Positions 1 to 7,556 of a stretch of 64,000 nucleotides of DNA are shown one piece after another. The stretch is from Bifidobacterium breve (GTDB lineage: Bacteria > Actinomycetota > Actinomycetes > Nanopelagicales > Nanopelagicaceae), in the NCBI GenBank assembly GCA_945860245.1, contig CAMAPO010000002.1:62001-126000 (forward strand). The letters are read 5' to 3'. Each line of letters opens with the position of its first letter. Within the stretch, counting starts at the first letter, position 1. A program made the position numbers and the translations under genes. The notes below the pieces were generated by a model. It had not been told where the DNA came from and did no database searches. It saw only the letters and a list, made by a program, of their open reading frames with translations.

Positions 1-719
1 CCTGAGTTTGCACCGAGCAGGCATTTTTCTCCGACAGAAATAACTTCTTTTCCGCCACCGCTTAAGGTGCCCATTATTGAAGCGCCACCACCAACATCAC
101 TGCCATCACCGACAACGACGCCCGCAGAGATGCGTCCCTCGACCATCGATGTGCCCAAAGTGCCAGCATTGAAATTAACAAATCCTTCATGCATAACTGT
201 TGTACCTGATGCTAAGTGCGCCCCGAGTCTTACGCGATCAGCATCTGCGATACGTACTCCGGTAGGAATAATGTAATCAACCATGCGTGGGAATTTATCT
301 ACGCCAAATACTGTGACGTGACCAAGTTTCAATTGCAGACCAGCGCGGACTTCCTCAAATCCTTCAACGGCGCAAGGACCAGCAGATGTCCAGACCACGT
401 TAGTTAAGAGACCAAAAATTCCATCCATGACTGCGCCATGTGGCTTTATCAATCGATGAGAAAGTAAGTGAAGGCGCAGATATGCATCTATAGCGTTCTG
501 CGGAGCGTTGGCAAGATCAATTTCTATTGCAACCAACTCACGCTTCACTTTTCGAACTTCATCAAAGCCAACTAGAGATGTAAGTGATTTCTCTGGTTGA
601 CCGGTTAGCGTGCCAAGAGATGGGTTGGGAAACCAAACATCGAGAACTGTTGCGCCAGATAAAGTTGCAATTCCATGCCCAGATGCCAGCGCGGAAGGCG
701 TTTTCTTTGATGAAGACAT
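1..719 (-). CDS. dapD: Tetrahydrodipicolinate N-succinyltransferase DapD (partial, 3' end outside window)
   Basis: Not in the ORF track because the stop lies beyond the window. Reading the minus strand from the ATG at 719 gives about 239 residues of the actinobacterial DapD type. After a variable N-terminal domain come GVRIADADRVRLGAHLASGT, HEGFVNFNAGTLG, then a left-handed beta-helix hexapeptide region (VEGRISAGVVVGDGSDVGGG). The enzyme adds a succinyl group from succinyl-CoA to tetrahydrodipicolinate in lysine/diaminopimelate synthesis in the cytoplasm. dapC, the next pathway step, lies at 20363. A TAGGCT box ends 6 nt before the ATG, which suggests a leaderless transcript. Divergent from the LOG gene with only 30 bp between the starts. 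Confidence 0.93.
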   Translation of the reverse strand, partial: MSSSKKTPSALASGHGIATLSGATVLDVWFPNPSLGTLTGQPEKSLTSLVGFDEVRKVKRELVAIEIDLANAPQNAIDAYLRLHLLSHRLIKPHGAVMDGIFGLLTNVVWTSAGPCAVEGFEEVRAGLQLKLGHVTVFGVDKFPRMVDYIIPTGVRIADADRVRLGAHLASGTTVMHEGFVNFNAGTLGTSMVEGRISAGVVVGDGSDVGGGASIMGTLSGGGKEVISVGEKCLLGANS

Positions 720-749
720 GCGATAAGCCTAACCCCTATCCTTTGCCTC
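720..749. promoter_or_regulatory. 30-bp divergent intergenic region with two leaderless-type -10 boxes
   Basis: On the plus strand TATCCT (737-742) ends 7 nt before the LOG ATG. On the minus strand TAGGCT (complement of 726-731) ends 6 nt before the dapD ATG. Both match TANNNT at leaderless spacing. There is no room for separate leaders, so each promoter must lie partly inside the other gene's 5' end. This is inference from motif and spacing. Confidence 0.5.
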
Positions 750-1289
750 ATGCGTATCGCCGTTTACTGTTCTTCCTCTCAGACGATAGATCCTAAATAT
801 ATTGAGTTGGCGCACAATCTCGGCGCGGGCATCGCAACTCGATCCTGGGAATTGGTCACTGGTGGTGGACATATTTCAGCAATGGGCGCCGTCTCGCGTG
901 GCGCGCGAGAATCTGGTGGAAAGACGATTGGCGTTATCCCACAACGATTAGTCGATATCGAGTTTGCAGATAAAGAATGTGATGAGCTCCATGTAGTTGA
1001 TTCGATGCGTAACCGTAAGGCGATGATTGAAGATCTCTCTGATGCCTTTATCGCCCTTCCCGGAGGAATTGGCACGCTAGAAGAGTTATTTGAAATTTGG
1101 GTTGGTCGCTTTCTAAAGTTTCACACCAAACCGGTAATTATCCTAGATCCGTTTGATTTATATGGACCTCTTGCAATTTTAATCGATCATTTAGAAGCAC
1201 ATGGATTTGTAAAACCTGGACAACGAGAACTCTTACACTGGGCCAAAAGTATTGATGAAGCCCTCGATATCGCCGCCGGTCAAAGATAG
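750..1289 (+). CDS. LOG family (TIGR00730) Rossmann-fold protein, putative nucleotide phosphoribohydrolase
   Basis: 179 aa. It shows the family signature PGGIGTLEELFE (around residues 104-115), an upstream GGGHISAMGAVSRGA nucleotide-binding segment and SMRNRKAMIEDLSD, typical of the LOG/lysine-decarboxylase-like family (Rv1205 type). Members release free base from nucleoside 5'-monophosphates, as in cytokinin activation; the bacterial substrate is not evident here. The position next to dap genes is conserved in actinobacteria. Start ATG at 750, preceded by TATCCT at 7 nt, so probably leaderless. Confidence 0.88.
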   Translation: MRIAVYCSSSQTIDPKYIELAHNLGAGIATRSWELVTGGGHISAMGAVSRGARESGGKTIGVIPQRLVDIEFADKECDELHVVDSMRNRKAMIEDLSDAFIALPGGIGTLEELFEIWVGRFLKFHTKPVIILDPFDLYGPLAILIDHLEAHGFVKPGQRELLHWAKSIDEALDIAAGQR

Positions 1290-1304
1290 ATTAATAATTT
1301 AACG

Positions 1305-1760
1305 ATGAGCCACAATATTCAGATTTCTGTAAACTTGCCTTGCAGTCGCGAGCGCGCCTGGCAAGCGATCGCCGATTGGGAGGGTCAAGGGCGCTGGATG
1401 TTACAGAGCAAAGTTTGGGTGACTTCAGAAATACGTGAAGGTGTCGGAACCACTATTGCGGCATTTACGGGGCCTTTTTATAAACGATATCCGCTCTTTT
1501 CAAAATTTGGTTTGCTGGACACAATGATTGTTACAAATTGGCAACCACCAACTCGTTGCGATGTCATGCATACTGGCAAAGTATTACGAGGTGCTGGAAC
1601 CTTCGAGCTGGTTGAGATTTCAGAAAATATAACGCAATTTAATTGGTCTGAAGATATTGAGTGTTCTCGCTTGCAATTCTTAGCGATCTACCCATTTTTA
1701 TGGATTGGTGTGCGAATATCACTGGCTCGCCTCTCCACATCGCTGCGCCCACCCGAGTAA
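1305..1760 (+). CDS. SRPBCC (START/Bet v1-like) family protein
   Basis: 151 aa. Begins with the typical SRPBCC strand (IQISVNLPCSRERAWQAIADWEGQGRWM) and continues with a beta-rich body (IREGVGTTIAAFTGP, MIVTNWQPPTRCDVMHTGKVLRGAGTFEL) that would form the hydrophobic ligand-binding helix-grip fold. No catalytic residues can be assigned, and ligand and role are unknown. Lies 15 nt after the LOG gene on the same strand. Its stop codon forms part of the TAACCT box of the following mini-gene. The call rests on family resemblance only. Confidence 0.7.
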   Translation: MSHNIQISVNLPCSRERAWQAIADWEGQGRWMLQSKVWVTSEIREGVGTTIAAFTGPFYKRYPLFSKFGLLDTMIVTNWQPPTRCDVMHTGKVLRGAGTFELVEISENITQFNWSEDIECSRLQFLAIYPFLWIGVRISLARLSTSLRPPE

Positions 1761-1770
1761 CCTTGAACCT

Positions 1771-1965
1771 ATGACCGCGGCCTTATCCCTACCGGATGCC
1801 TTGGCGCAGTTACCGGAAGAAGAACGGATAGTTTTATCGCTTCACTATCTGCGATCACTCCCAAGCCATGAGATTGCACAAATGCTCGGTGTGCCCGAAA
1901 AATCGGTGGTGGCGGTAATGGCATCTGGAAAAGCACGAATTACCGCACTACTTGGCCTAGCTTGA
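1771..1965 (+). CDS. Sigma-70 region 4-like helix-turn-helix mini-protein
   Basis: 64 aa from the ATG at 1771; the ORF-track start at 1705 runs back into the previous gene and is not convincing. The whole protein matches region 4.2 of ECF sigma factors: LPEEERIVLSLHYLRSLPSHEIAQMLGVPEKSVV with the HTH in SHEIAQMLGV. There is no region 2, so it cannot act as a normal sigma factor. It may be a DNA-binding accessory or a remnant. The neighbourhood (DUF3117 next, methyltransferase-htrA-tatB downstream) is where mycobacteria carry sigE-rseA. TAACCT ends 7 nt before the ATG, so probably leaderless. Confidence 0.75.
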   Translation: MTAALSLPDALAQLPEEERIVLSLHYLRSLPSHEIAQMLGVPEKSVVAVMASGKARITALLGLA

Positions 1966-2102
1966 GGCCAGTTCCCCTTCCGATTTCATACCTAGCCCGA
2001 TATGCGAGATACTTATCTTCTGCAAAAACCGTGGCCCATCAAGGCTCACGTATCTAGGGTAATAAATAGCGCACTAAATAGGTAATAAAAGGAGACTTCC
2101 CA

Positions 2103-2282
2103 ATGGCAGCCATGAAACCTCGTACTGGTGATGGACCAATGGAAGTAACTAAGGAAGCGCGCTCGCTAGTCATGCGAATACCGCTCGAAGGTGGGGGACG
2201 CCTAGTTGTCGAGATGAATCCTCAAGAAGCAAATAATCTCAGCGCTGCCCTCGAAGCAGCAGTGGCTTTAATCAAAAAGTAA
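2103..2282 (+). CDS. DUF3117 family small protein
   Basis: 59 aa, below the ORF-track cut-off. The sequence starts MAAMKPRTGDGPMEVTKEAR and continues VMRIPLEGGGRLVVEM, the hallmark of the short, highly conserved actinobacterial DUF3117 family (Rv1211 type, about 55 aa). Function unknown. A good Shine-Dalgarno (AAAGGAGA) lies 8-10 nt before the ATG at 2103, unlike the leaderless genes around it. Two imperfect copies of TAGGKTAATAAA (2055 and 2079) sit just upstream. The slightly extended C-terminus (ALIKK) is the only oddity. Confidence 0.9.
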   Translation: MAAMKPRTGDGPMEVTKEARSLVMRIPLEGGGRLVVEMNPQEANNLSAALEAAVALIKK

Positions 2283-2352
2283 TTCAATTTAACCCAATTT
2301 CTTACCTGCCAACTGCGCTTTCTGGGCTGGCACTCGCTAGCCTTTGGCAATA

Positions 2353-3885
2353 ATGACCACAAAGACTGCGCCTAAATTTCACTCAAAATTTTCTGCCTCG
2401 CTGCTCAGCCCGATCGAGGTTTCAGTAGATGCGCTCGCAGATGCGCAGGCGATTGCAATCGGCTTCGCAGCAGATTCCAGCACCCCCACGACTTTTGACT
2501 TTCCAGCAAATAGCGCACTGATAAAGAAGTTAGAAAAGTTATTTGATTTAAATTTGCAAGATGAATTGCAATTCTTCTCTGCCACTGGAAAAGCTGGCGA
2601 GTTATTTGAGATTCCGGTTGTATCCGATCAAATGCAAGCCGACCGGATACTTTTACTTGGGCTAGGAGATGCAACCACTCCATCGTTACGCCAAGCAGGT
2701 GCAGCGCTTGGTCGCAAGGGGCGTGGTAAAGCTACAGTTATCTCTTCAATATGCGTGGCAGGTCATGAGCAATTAAAAGCATTTGCCATCTCAGTACAAC
2801 TGGGTGCATATATTTGGACGCAAAAAACTGGAGATCCACAAGAATTACCACAGTTTTTATTCGCTACCGAAAAACCTGAGGTTATATTTGATGCTGGCGT
2901 CATCGCCAGCTCAATTTCACGCACCAGGGATTTGATTCATACGCCTTCAAATATAAAGACTCCGCTCTGGATGGCTAAAGAAGCGCAGAAAATTGCCGAA
3001 GAGAATGGGCTAGAAATTCGAATTCTGGCTGGCAAAGAGTTGGCAGAATTTGGAGGATTACGGGCGGTTGGAAACTCATCTCCTAATCCGGGGCCTCGAT
3101 TTGTAGAAATTTCTTATTGTCCGCGAGGAATGAAAAAGAATCGTGGGTCGCTTGCGCATGTAGTAATTGTTGGAAAAGGAATTACCTTCGATACTGGAGG
3201 CATTTCTCTAAAACGCCCATACGACGCAATGATGGCTATGAAATCAGATATGGCGGGATCTGCTGCCGCACTCGGAGCGATTAGTGCGCTCTCGCATTTT
3301 CAACCACAGATTGAAGTAACGGTTTTGATGATGCTCGCGGAAAATGCGCTCTCTGGAACTGCCCAGCGCCCCAGCGATGTTATTACCCAATATGGAGGAA
3401 AGACCGTTGAAATATTAGATACTGATGCGGAAGGTAGATTGGTTTTAGCTGACGGAATCGCTTATGCAGTTAAGAACATAAAGCCAGATTACATAATTGA
3501 TATTGCCACGTTAACTGGTGCGGCAACTTTAGGTTTAGGACGACAGCACGCCGCGATGTATACGCGCAATGAAAATCTAGCAAAGAATTTTTATGAAGCA
3601 GGGCAGCGTTCTGGTGATCGGGTCTGGCATATGCCACTAGTTGATGATTATCGCCAAGCTTTAGAGAGTCCGATTGCAGATCTAAGCCACGTTAGCGCTA
3701 AGAAGAAATTTAGCGCAGGATCAATTACTGCAGCGCTCTTTTTGGAACAATTTGCAGGAGAACACGCCTGGGTTCACTTTGATATTGCCGGTGTAGCGCG
3801 CAGTGAAGCCGATTCTGGCGAAAACCCTAAAGGCGGAACTGGTTTTGGAGTCCGACTTCTTATCGAATGGCTAACCACACTCTAA
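2353..3885 (+). CDS. pepA: Leucyl aminopeptidase (M17 family)
   Basis: About 510 aa. The C-terminal catalytic domain contains the M17 signature NTDAEGRL-like segment (DTDAEGRLVLADGIAYA), the metal-binding GKGITFDTGGISLK and MKSDMAGSAA, with the expected lysines, aspartates and glutamate. The N-terminal 160 residues are the variable regulatory domain. It removes N-terminal residues from peptides in the cytoplasm, using two metal ions. Start: the track uses TTG at 2344; I prefer ATG at 2353, with TAGCCT ending 9 nt upstream and no Shine-Dalgarno. Its stop overlaps the start of the methyltransferase (TAATG). Confidence 0.93.
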   Translation: MTTKTAPKFHSKFSASLLSPIEVSVDALADAQAIAIGFAADSSTPTTFDFPANSALIKKLEKLFDLNLQDELQFFSATGKAGELFEIPVVSDQMQADRILLLGLGDATTPSLRQAGAALGRKGRGKATVISSICVAGHEQLKAFAISVQLGAYIWTQKTGDPQELPQFLFATEKPEVIFDAGVIASSISRTRDLIHTPSNIKTPLWMAKEAQKIAEENGLEIRILAGKELAEFGGLRAVGNSSPNPGPRFVEISYCPRGMKKNRGSLAHVVIVGKGITFDTGGISLKRPYDAMMAMKSDMAGSAAALGAISALSHFQPQIEVTVLMMLAENALSGTAQRPSDVITQYGGKTVEILDTDAEGRLVLADGIAYAVKNIKPDYIIDIATLTGAATLGLGRQHAAMYTRNENLAKNFYEAGQRSGDRVWHMPLVDDYRQALESPIADLSHVSAKKKFSAGSITAALFLEQFAGEHAWVHFDIAGVARSEADSGENPKGGTGFGVRLLIEWLTTL

Positions 3886-4511
3886 TGATGATCGATCCGC
3901 ACACTTACGCAGAAAGCTTTCTCCCCGAGGATGAAGTAAAGAGAAATGCGCGCGCTGTTGGTGAAGAGATGGGCGCAACCGATGCGACAGCAGGTACCGG
4001 TGCCTATCTAAAACATTTAGCTCATATTTTATCGGCGCAGTCAGTTGTTGAAATAGGTACAGGCTCTGGTGTTGGTGCGCTCTGGGTTTTAGAGGGCATG
4101 ATGGCTAGCGGCACGCTAACCTCAATAGATAACGAGATGGAACATAGCAATGCAGCCAAGAACTCACTCTTGGATGCCGATATTGCAGCAGCTCGCTTTC
4201 GCCTAATCACAAATCCTGCGATGGAAGTCGTTACCAAATTGGCAGATCGTGCATATGACATGGTCATCTTCCGTCATAACCCAGAAGATTTACCTTTTGC
4301 GATAAATGAAGCACATCGTATTTTGCGTAGTGGTGGAGTATTTGTTATTGATAATTTCTTCGGTGGGGAGAAAGTTTCAGATCCTGCACAGCGCGACCCA
4401 AAGACAGTTGCGCTTCGCGAGGCTGGCAAATCACTGAAAAACCAGGTAGACCTTTGGGTGACTTCGCTCATACCCGTCGGTGATGGTTTGTTACTTGCCA
4501 CAAAATTGTAG
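3885..4511 (+). CDS. SAM-dependent O-methyltransferase (family 3, Rv1220c-like)
   Basis: About 208 aa. The SAM-binding motif I VVEIGTGSGVGALWVLEGM and the downstream acidic residue in LTSIDNEMEHS mark a class I O-methyltransferase. The segment DMVIFRHNPEDLP followed by LRSGGVFVIDN is motif IV/V of the family, though the metal-binding aspartates of catechol-type enzymes are not clearly conserved. Substrate unknown. The track start at 3867 overlaps pepA by 19 nt. ATG at 3885 shares an A with the pepA stop and is the better coupled start; ATG at 3888 is also possible. Synteny with htrA/tatB matches Rv1220c-Rv1224. Confidence 0.85.
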   Translation: MMIDPHTYAESFLPEDEVKRNARAVGEEMGATDATAGTGAYLKHLAHILSAQSVVEIGTGSGVGALWVLEGMMASGTLTSIDNEMEHSNAAKNSLLDADIAAARFRLITNPAMEVVTKLADRAYDMVIFRHNPEDLPFAINEAHRILRSGGVFVIDNFFGGEKVSDPAQRDPKTVALREAGKSLKNQVDLWVTSLIPVGDGLLLATKL

Positions 4512-4523
4512 GAAGATAGGCAG

Positions 4524-5663
4524 ATGAGTAACTCACATCCATCCAGTACGCCTGGCTCTAATGGGCCATGGTGGATGCCAGCCTCAAAAAATGGCAGATC
4601 CAACCTCATAACTCGGTCCAATGCCATTCTCTTAGCATTCGTTGCTGGCTTGGTCGGTTCAATTTTTGGTGCATCATCATCTGGATCGCTATTTGGGCAC
4701 TCCATAAATCTCTCTCGCACATCGAATTCGATTGAACGTGCACCTGGTTCTGTGGCAGATATTGCAAAGCGGGTAATTCCTTCTGTTGTATCAATTGAAG
4801 CAAGTTCCAAAGATAGTGGTGCAACGGGTACCGGTTTTGTTATTGAAAGTAATGGTTACATCCTTACTAATAATCATGTAATCGCAGAAGCTGTGAAGGG
4901 TAACGGAGCCATTGATGTTACTTTAAATAGCGGACAGAAATACTCCGCCAAGGTCATTGGCCGAGACTCTTCCTATGATCTAGCAGTTCTTAAAATTGCA
5001 GTAACTGGCTTAACTGCTTTGCAATTTGGAGATAGCGATAAAGTCGCAGTAGGAGATTCGGTCATTGCCATTGGTTCACCGCTTGGCCTTTCCGGAACCG
5101 TTACTTTGGGAATTATTAGCGCCAAGAATCGTGCAGTAACTGCAGGAGAGACTGGAAGTGAAAATTCATTTATTAATGCGCTGCAAACTGATGCAGCCAT
5201 CAATCCGGGTAATTCGGGTGGCCCTTTAGTTGATTCAACTGGTTCGGTTATTGGCGTTAACTCAGCGATTGCAACGCTAGGCACCTCCCTTGGATCACAA
5301 AGTGGATCAATCGGATTAGGTTTTGCGATACCAATTAATCAAGCCCGCAAGACCGCTGATCAATTGATTAAAAATGGCAAAGCAACTTACCCAGTCTTAG
5401 GCGTTTCAATTGAAATGAAATTTGATGGAGATGGCGCACTTATCTCCAAAAACGCTAAAGCAATTCTTCCGGGGGGGCCGGCTGCGAAGGCCGGGCTAAA
5501 GCCGGGGGATATCATCACCAAATTTGATGGACGGACGATTGCCTCTGCCGAAGAGTTAATAGTCGCCATTCGCGCTAAGAACGTGGGCGATAAAGTCGAA
5601 CTTACATATACTCGTAATGGTGTTAGCGCTATTGCGATCATCGTATTAAACGCTGGAAAGTAA
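4524..5663 (+). CDS. htrA: Membrane-anchored HtrA/Deg serine protease
   Basis: 379 aa. A basic N-terminus is followed by one hydrophobic anchor (residues 34-53), then a trypsin-like domain with the complete catalytic triad: His118 (ILTNNHVIAEA), Asp152 (SSYDLAVLK) and Ser231 (NPGNSGGPLV). A single PDZ domain occupies residues 285-375 (GPAAKAGLKPGDIITKFDG). It would degrade or refold damaged proteins outside the membrane. ATG at 4524 has AGGAAGATAGGC upstream. In mycobacteria the gene sits behind sigE-rseA; here it directly follows the methyltransferase. tatB follows 4 nt later. Confidence 0.93.
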   Translation: MSNSHPSSTPGSNGPWWMPASKNGRSNLITRSNAILLAFVAGLVGSIFGASSSGSLFGHSINLSRTSNSIERAPGSVADIAKRVIPSVVSIEASSKDSGATGTGFVIESNGYILTNNHVIAEAVKGNGAIDVTLNSGQKYSAKVIGRDSSYDLAVLKIAVTGLTALQFGDSDKVAVGDSVIAIGSPLGLSGTVTLGIISAKNRAVTAGETGSENSFINALQTDAAINPGNSGGPLVDSTGSVIGVNSAIATLGTSLGSQSGSIGLGFAIPINQARKTADQLIKNGKATYPVLGVSIEMKFDGDGALISKNAKAILPGGPAAKAGLKPGDIITKFDGRTIASAEELIVAIRAKNVGDKVELTYTRNGVSAIAIIVLNAGK

Positions 5664-5667
5664 AGAT

Positions 5668-5970
5668 ATGTTCTTTGATTTTGGCGCTGGCGAATTATTT
5701 GGTCTCGCCCTTCTTGCAATAATTTTAGTAGGACCAGATCGACTTCCAAGTTTGGCTGTCGACGCCGCAAAATTGGTGAAGAAGATTAAAGCGCTATCTC
5801 AGAGAGCCACATCGGAACTTCGCCAAAATTTAGGTCCAGGTTTTGAAGATCTAAAGCCATCAGATTTGCATCCCAAGAAATTTATTCAAAAACATATCTC
5901 CAACGCTTTAGAAGAAGATGAAGCATCACCTTCGAAATTTAAAGCCAAGATTGACCCAGATTTGCTATGA
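5668..5970 (+). CDS. tatB: Twin-arginine translocase subunit TatB
   Basis: 100 aa. The short N-terminal membrane helix (FGAGELFGLALLAIILVGPDRLP) with the conserved glutamate and the PDRLP hinge, followed by an amphipathic helix (LAVDAAKLVKKIKALSQRAT), is diagnostic for TatA/B. The length and charged tail favour TatB, which recognises folded twin-arginine substrates with TatC. tatA and tatC are not in this window. Coupled to htrA (4 nt gap) and mrp (4 nt overlap), the same arrangement as around Rv1224. Confidence 0.9.
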   Translation: MFFDFGAGELFGLALLAIILVGPDRLPSLAVDAAKLVKKIKALSQRATSELRQNLGPGFEDLKPSDLHPKKFIQKHISNALEEDEASPSKFKAKIDPDLL

Positions 5971-7088
5971 CAACTCTTGAATTAATTCACCAAGCGCTTG
6001 CTACAGTATCTGACCCTGAACTACATCGCCCACTACCTGATTTAGGAATGGTTGAATCAGTCGCAATAAATGGTTCAGTTGCTGAGCTAAAAATTTTATT
6101 GACGATTTCAGGGTGCCCGATGCAAGATCGCCTCAGATCAGATATTACTGCCGCCGTCATTGAAGTTCCGGAGATTAATGAAGTAGCAATTGTTTTTGGG
6201 GTTATGTCGGAAGAGCAGAGAAATAACGTTAAAAAATTACTGCGTGGCGGACGCGAAAAATTTATTCCCTTCGCCCAGCCAGATTCATTAACACGCGTTA
6301 TTGGAATCGCCTCCGGCAAAGGTGGCGTCGGAAAATCTTCGCTCACAACTAATTTGGCGATATCTGCTGCCCAACGAGGGCTTCGTGTTGGAATTTTAGA
6401 TGCCGATGTTTATGGGCATTCAATACCGCGTTTAATGGGGCTAATGGGACAACGTCCTACCGCGATAGATCAAATGTTTATCCCACTTGAGTCATACGGC
6501 GTAAAAGTTGTTTCAATGGAGATGTTTAAGCCTGAGCGCGCTGATGCAGTTGCGTATCGTGGACCGCTCTTGCACCGCGTCCTTGAACAACTGCTATCTG
6601 ATGCCTACTGGGGAGATTTAGATTTACTTCTGATTGATCTACCACCTGGCACCGGTGATTTAGCAATTTCGCTGGGACAGCTAATTCCTACCTCTGAAAT
6701 TTTAGTTGTCACGACCCCACAAATCGCTGCCGCTGAAGTCGCAGAGCGCGCTGGCCGAATTGCACACCAAATTCACCAACGGGTTATTGGAGTAATTGAA
6801 AATATGTCAGCCTTTCCTTGCCCACATTGCCAAGATGAGATTGCACTCTTTGGCGAGGGTGGCGGAGAAGAGACCGCTGCCCGTCTCTCCACTCTTGTTG
6901 GAAGTGAAGTTTCTTTGCTTGGCAAAGTTCCATTTAGTACGCAGCTGCGCACGGGTGGAGATGATGGGAAACCAATAGTGATTGCCGATCCAGATTCACC
7001 AAGTGCCAAGGCGATATCTGCTATTTCTGAAAAACTAATTGTTAGGAGTAGCTCTTTACTTGGAGTCAGACTCGGGCTTAGCACGTAA
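5967..7088 (+). CDS. mrp: Mrp/NBP35-type Fe-S cluster carrier ATPase (ApbC)
   Basis: 373 aa. N-terminal MIP18/DUF59 domain (residues 5-80, with SGCPM) then a ParA-like P-loop domain with deviant Walker A GKGGVGKS at residues 117-124 and Walker B LLLIDLPPGTGD. The CxxC pair (FPCPHCQ, around residue 278) binds a bridging [4Fe-4S] cluster for transfer to apoproteins. Starts with an ATGA overlap on the tatB stop. Its last 33 bp overlap convergently with the DUF1003 gene. Confidence 0.93.
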   Translation: MTTLELIHQALATVSDPELHRPLPDLGMVESVAINGSVAELKILLTISGCPMQDRLRSDITAAVIEVPEINEVAIVFGVMSEEQRNNVKKLLRGGREKFIPFAQPDSLTRVIGIASGKGGVGKSSLTTNLAISAAQRGLRVGILDADVYGHSIPRLMGLMGQRPTAIDQMFIPLESYGVKVVSMEMFKPERADAVAYRGPLLHRVLEQLLSDAYWGDLDLLLIDLPPGTGDLAISLGQLIPTSEILVVTTPQIAAAEVAERAGRIAHQIHQRVIGVIENMSAFPCPHCQDEIALFGEGGGEETAARLSTLVGSEVSLLGKVPFSTQLRTGGDDGKPIVIADPDSPSAKAISAISEKLIVRSSSLLGVRLGLST

Positions 7089-7556
7089 ATCTTTTAGTAA
7101 ATCTTCCAATTCATTTCGCATAAAGTCACGGGTTGCAACTTCGCCAAGGGCGATACGTAAGCTGGCAAGCTCGCGAGTTAAATACTCGGTATCTGCGATA
7201 GAACGAGCATTTTGTGCGCGATCTTCATTAAGCGAAATACGATCACGGTCTGCTTGTCGATTTTGGGCAAGCAAAATAAGTGGAGCAGCATAAGATGCTT
7301 GCAGCGACAAGATCAATGTTAAGAATATAAATGGAAAGTCGTCAAAGCGTAAATCGCTCGGTGCGAGTGAATTCCAGAGTACCCAAGAGAAAACAAACCC
7401 TGTCATGTAAACCAGGAATCGCGCAGTGCCTAAGAAGCGAGCAAATCGTTCAGATAGGCGTCCAAAAACTTCGGGATCGTAATTTGGCCGCAGTGATCGG
7501 CGAGATTCGCGAGGAGTATCTAATCCGGTATTGCGAGTGGTTAGTGAACGTGCCAT
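7056..7556 (-). CDS. DUF1003 family membrane protein
   Basis: 166 aa. Two membrane helices (FLVYMTGFVFSWVLWNSL and FPFIFLTLILSLQASYAAPLILL) are followed by the conserved NRQADRDRISLNEDRAQN, then a charged coiled-coil-prone tail. This is the DUF1003 pattern (Rv1234 type). Function unknown. Its start overlaps the stop of the CBS/MgtE_N gene by one base (TGATG), so the two are probably cotranscribed and may act together in divalent cation handling, which is inference. The 3' end overlaps mrp convergently. Confidence 0.88.
   Translation of the reverse strand: MARSLTTRNTGLDTPRESRRSLRPNYDPEVFGRLSERFARFLGTARFLVYMTGFVFSWVLWNSLAPSDLRFDDFPFIFLTLILSLQASYAAPLILLAQNRQADRDRISLNEDRAQNARSIADTEYLTRELASLRIALGEVATRDFMRNELEDLLKDLRAKPESDSK

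Noticed and set aside
4274-4810. 178-aa antisense ORF across the methyltransferase/htrA junction, and similar long antisense ORFs (39349-39771, 54514-55218, 42528-43181, 59608-60090)
   Set aside because: They shadow well-supported genes, have no family features, and their composition (Ser/Arg/Ile rich) is typical of reverse-frame translations.
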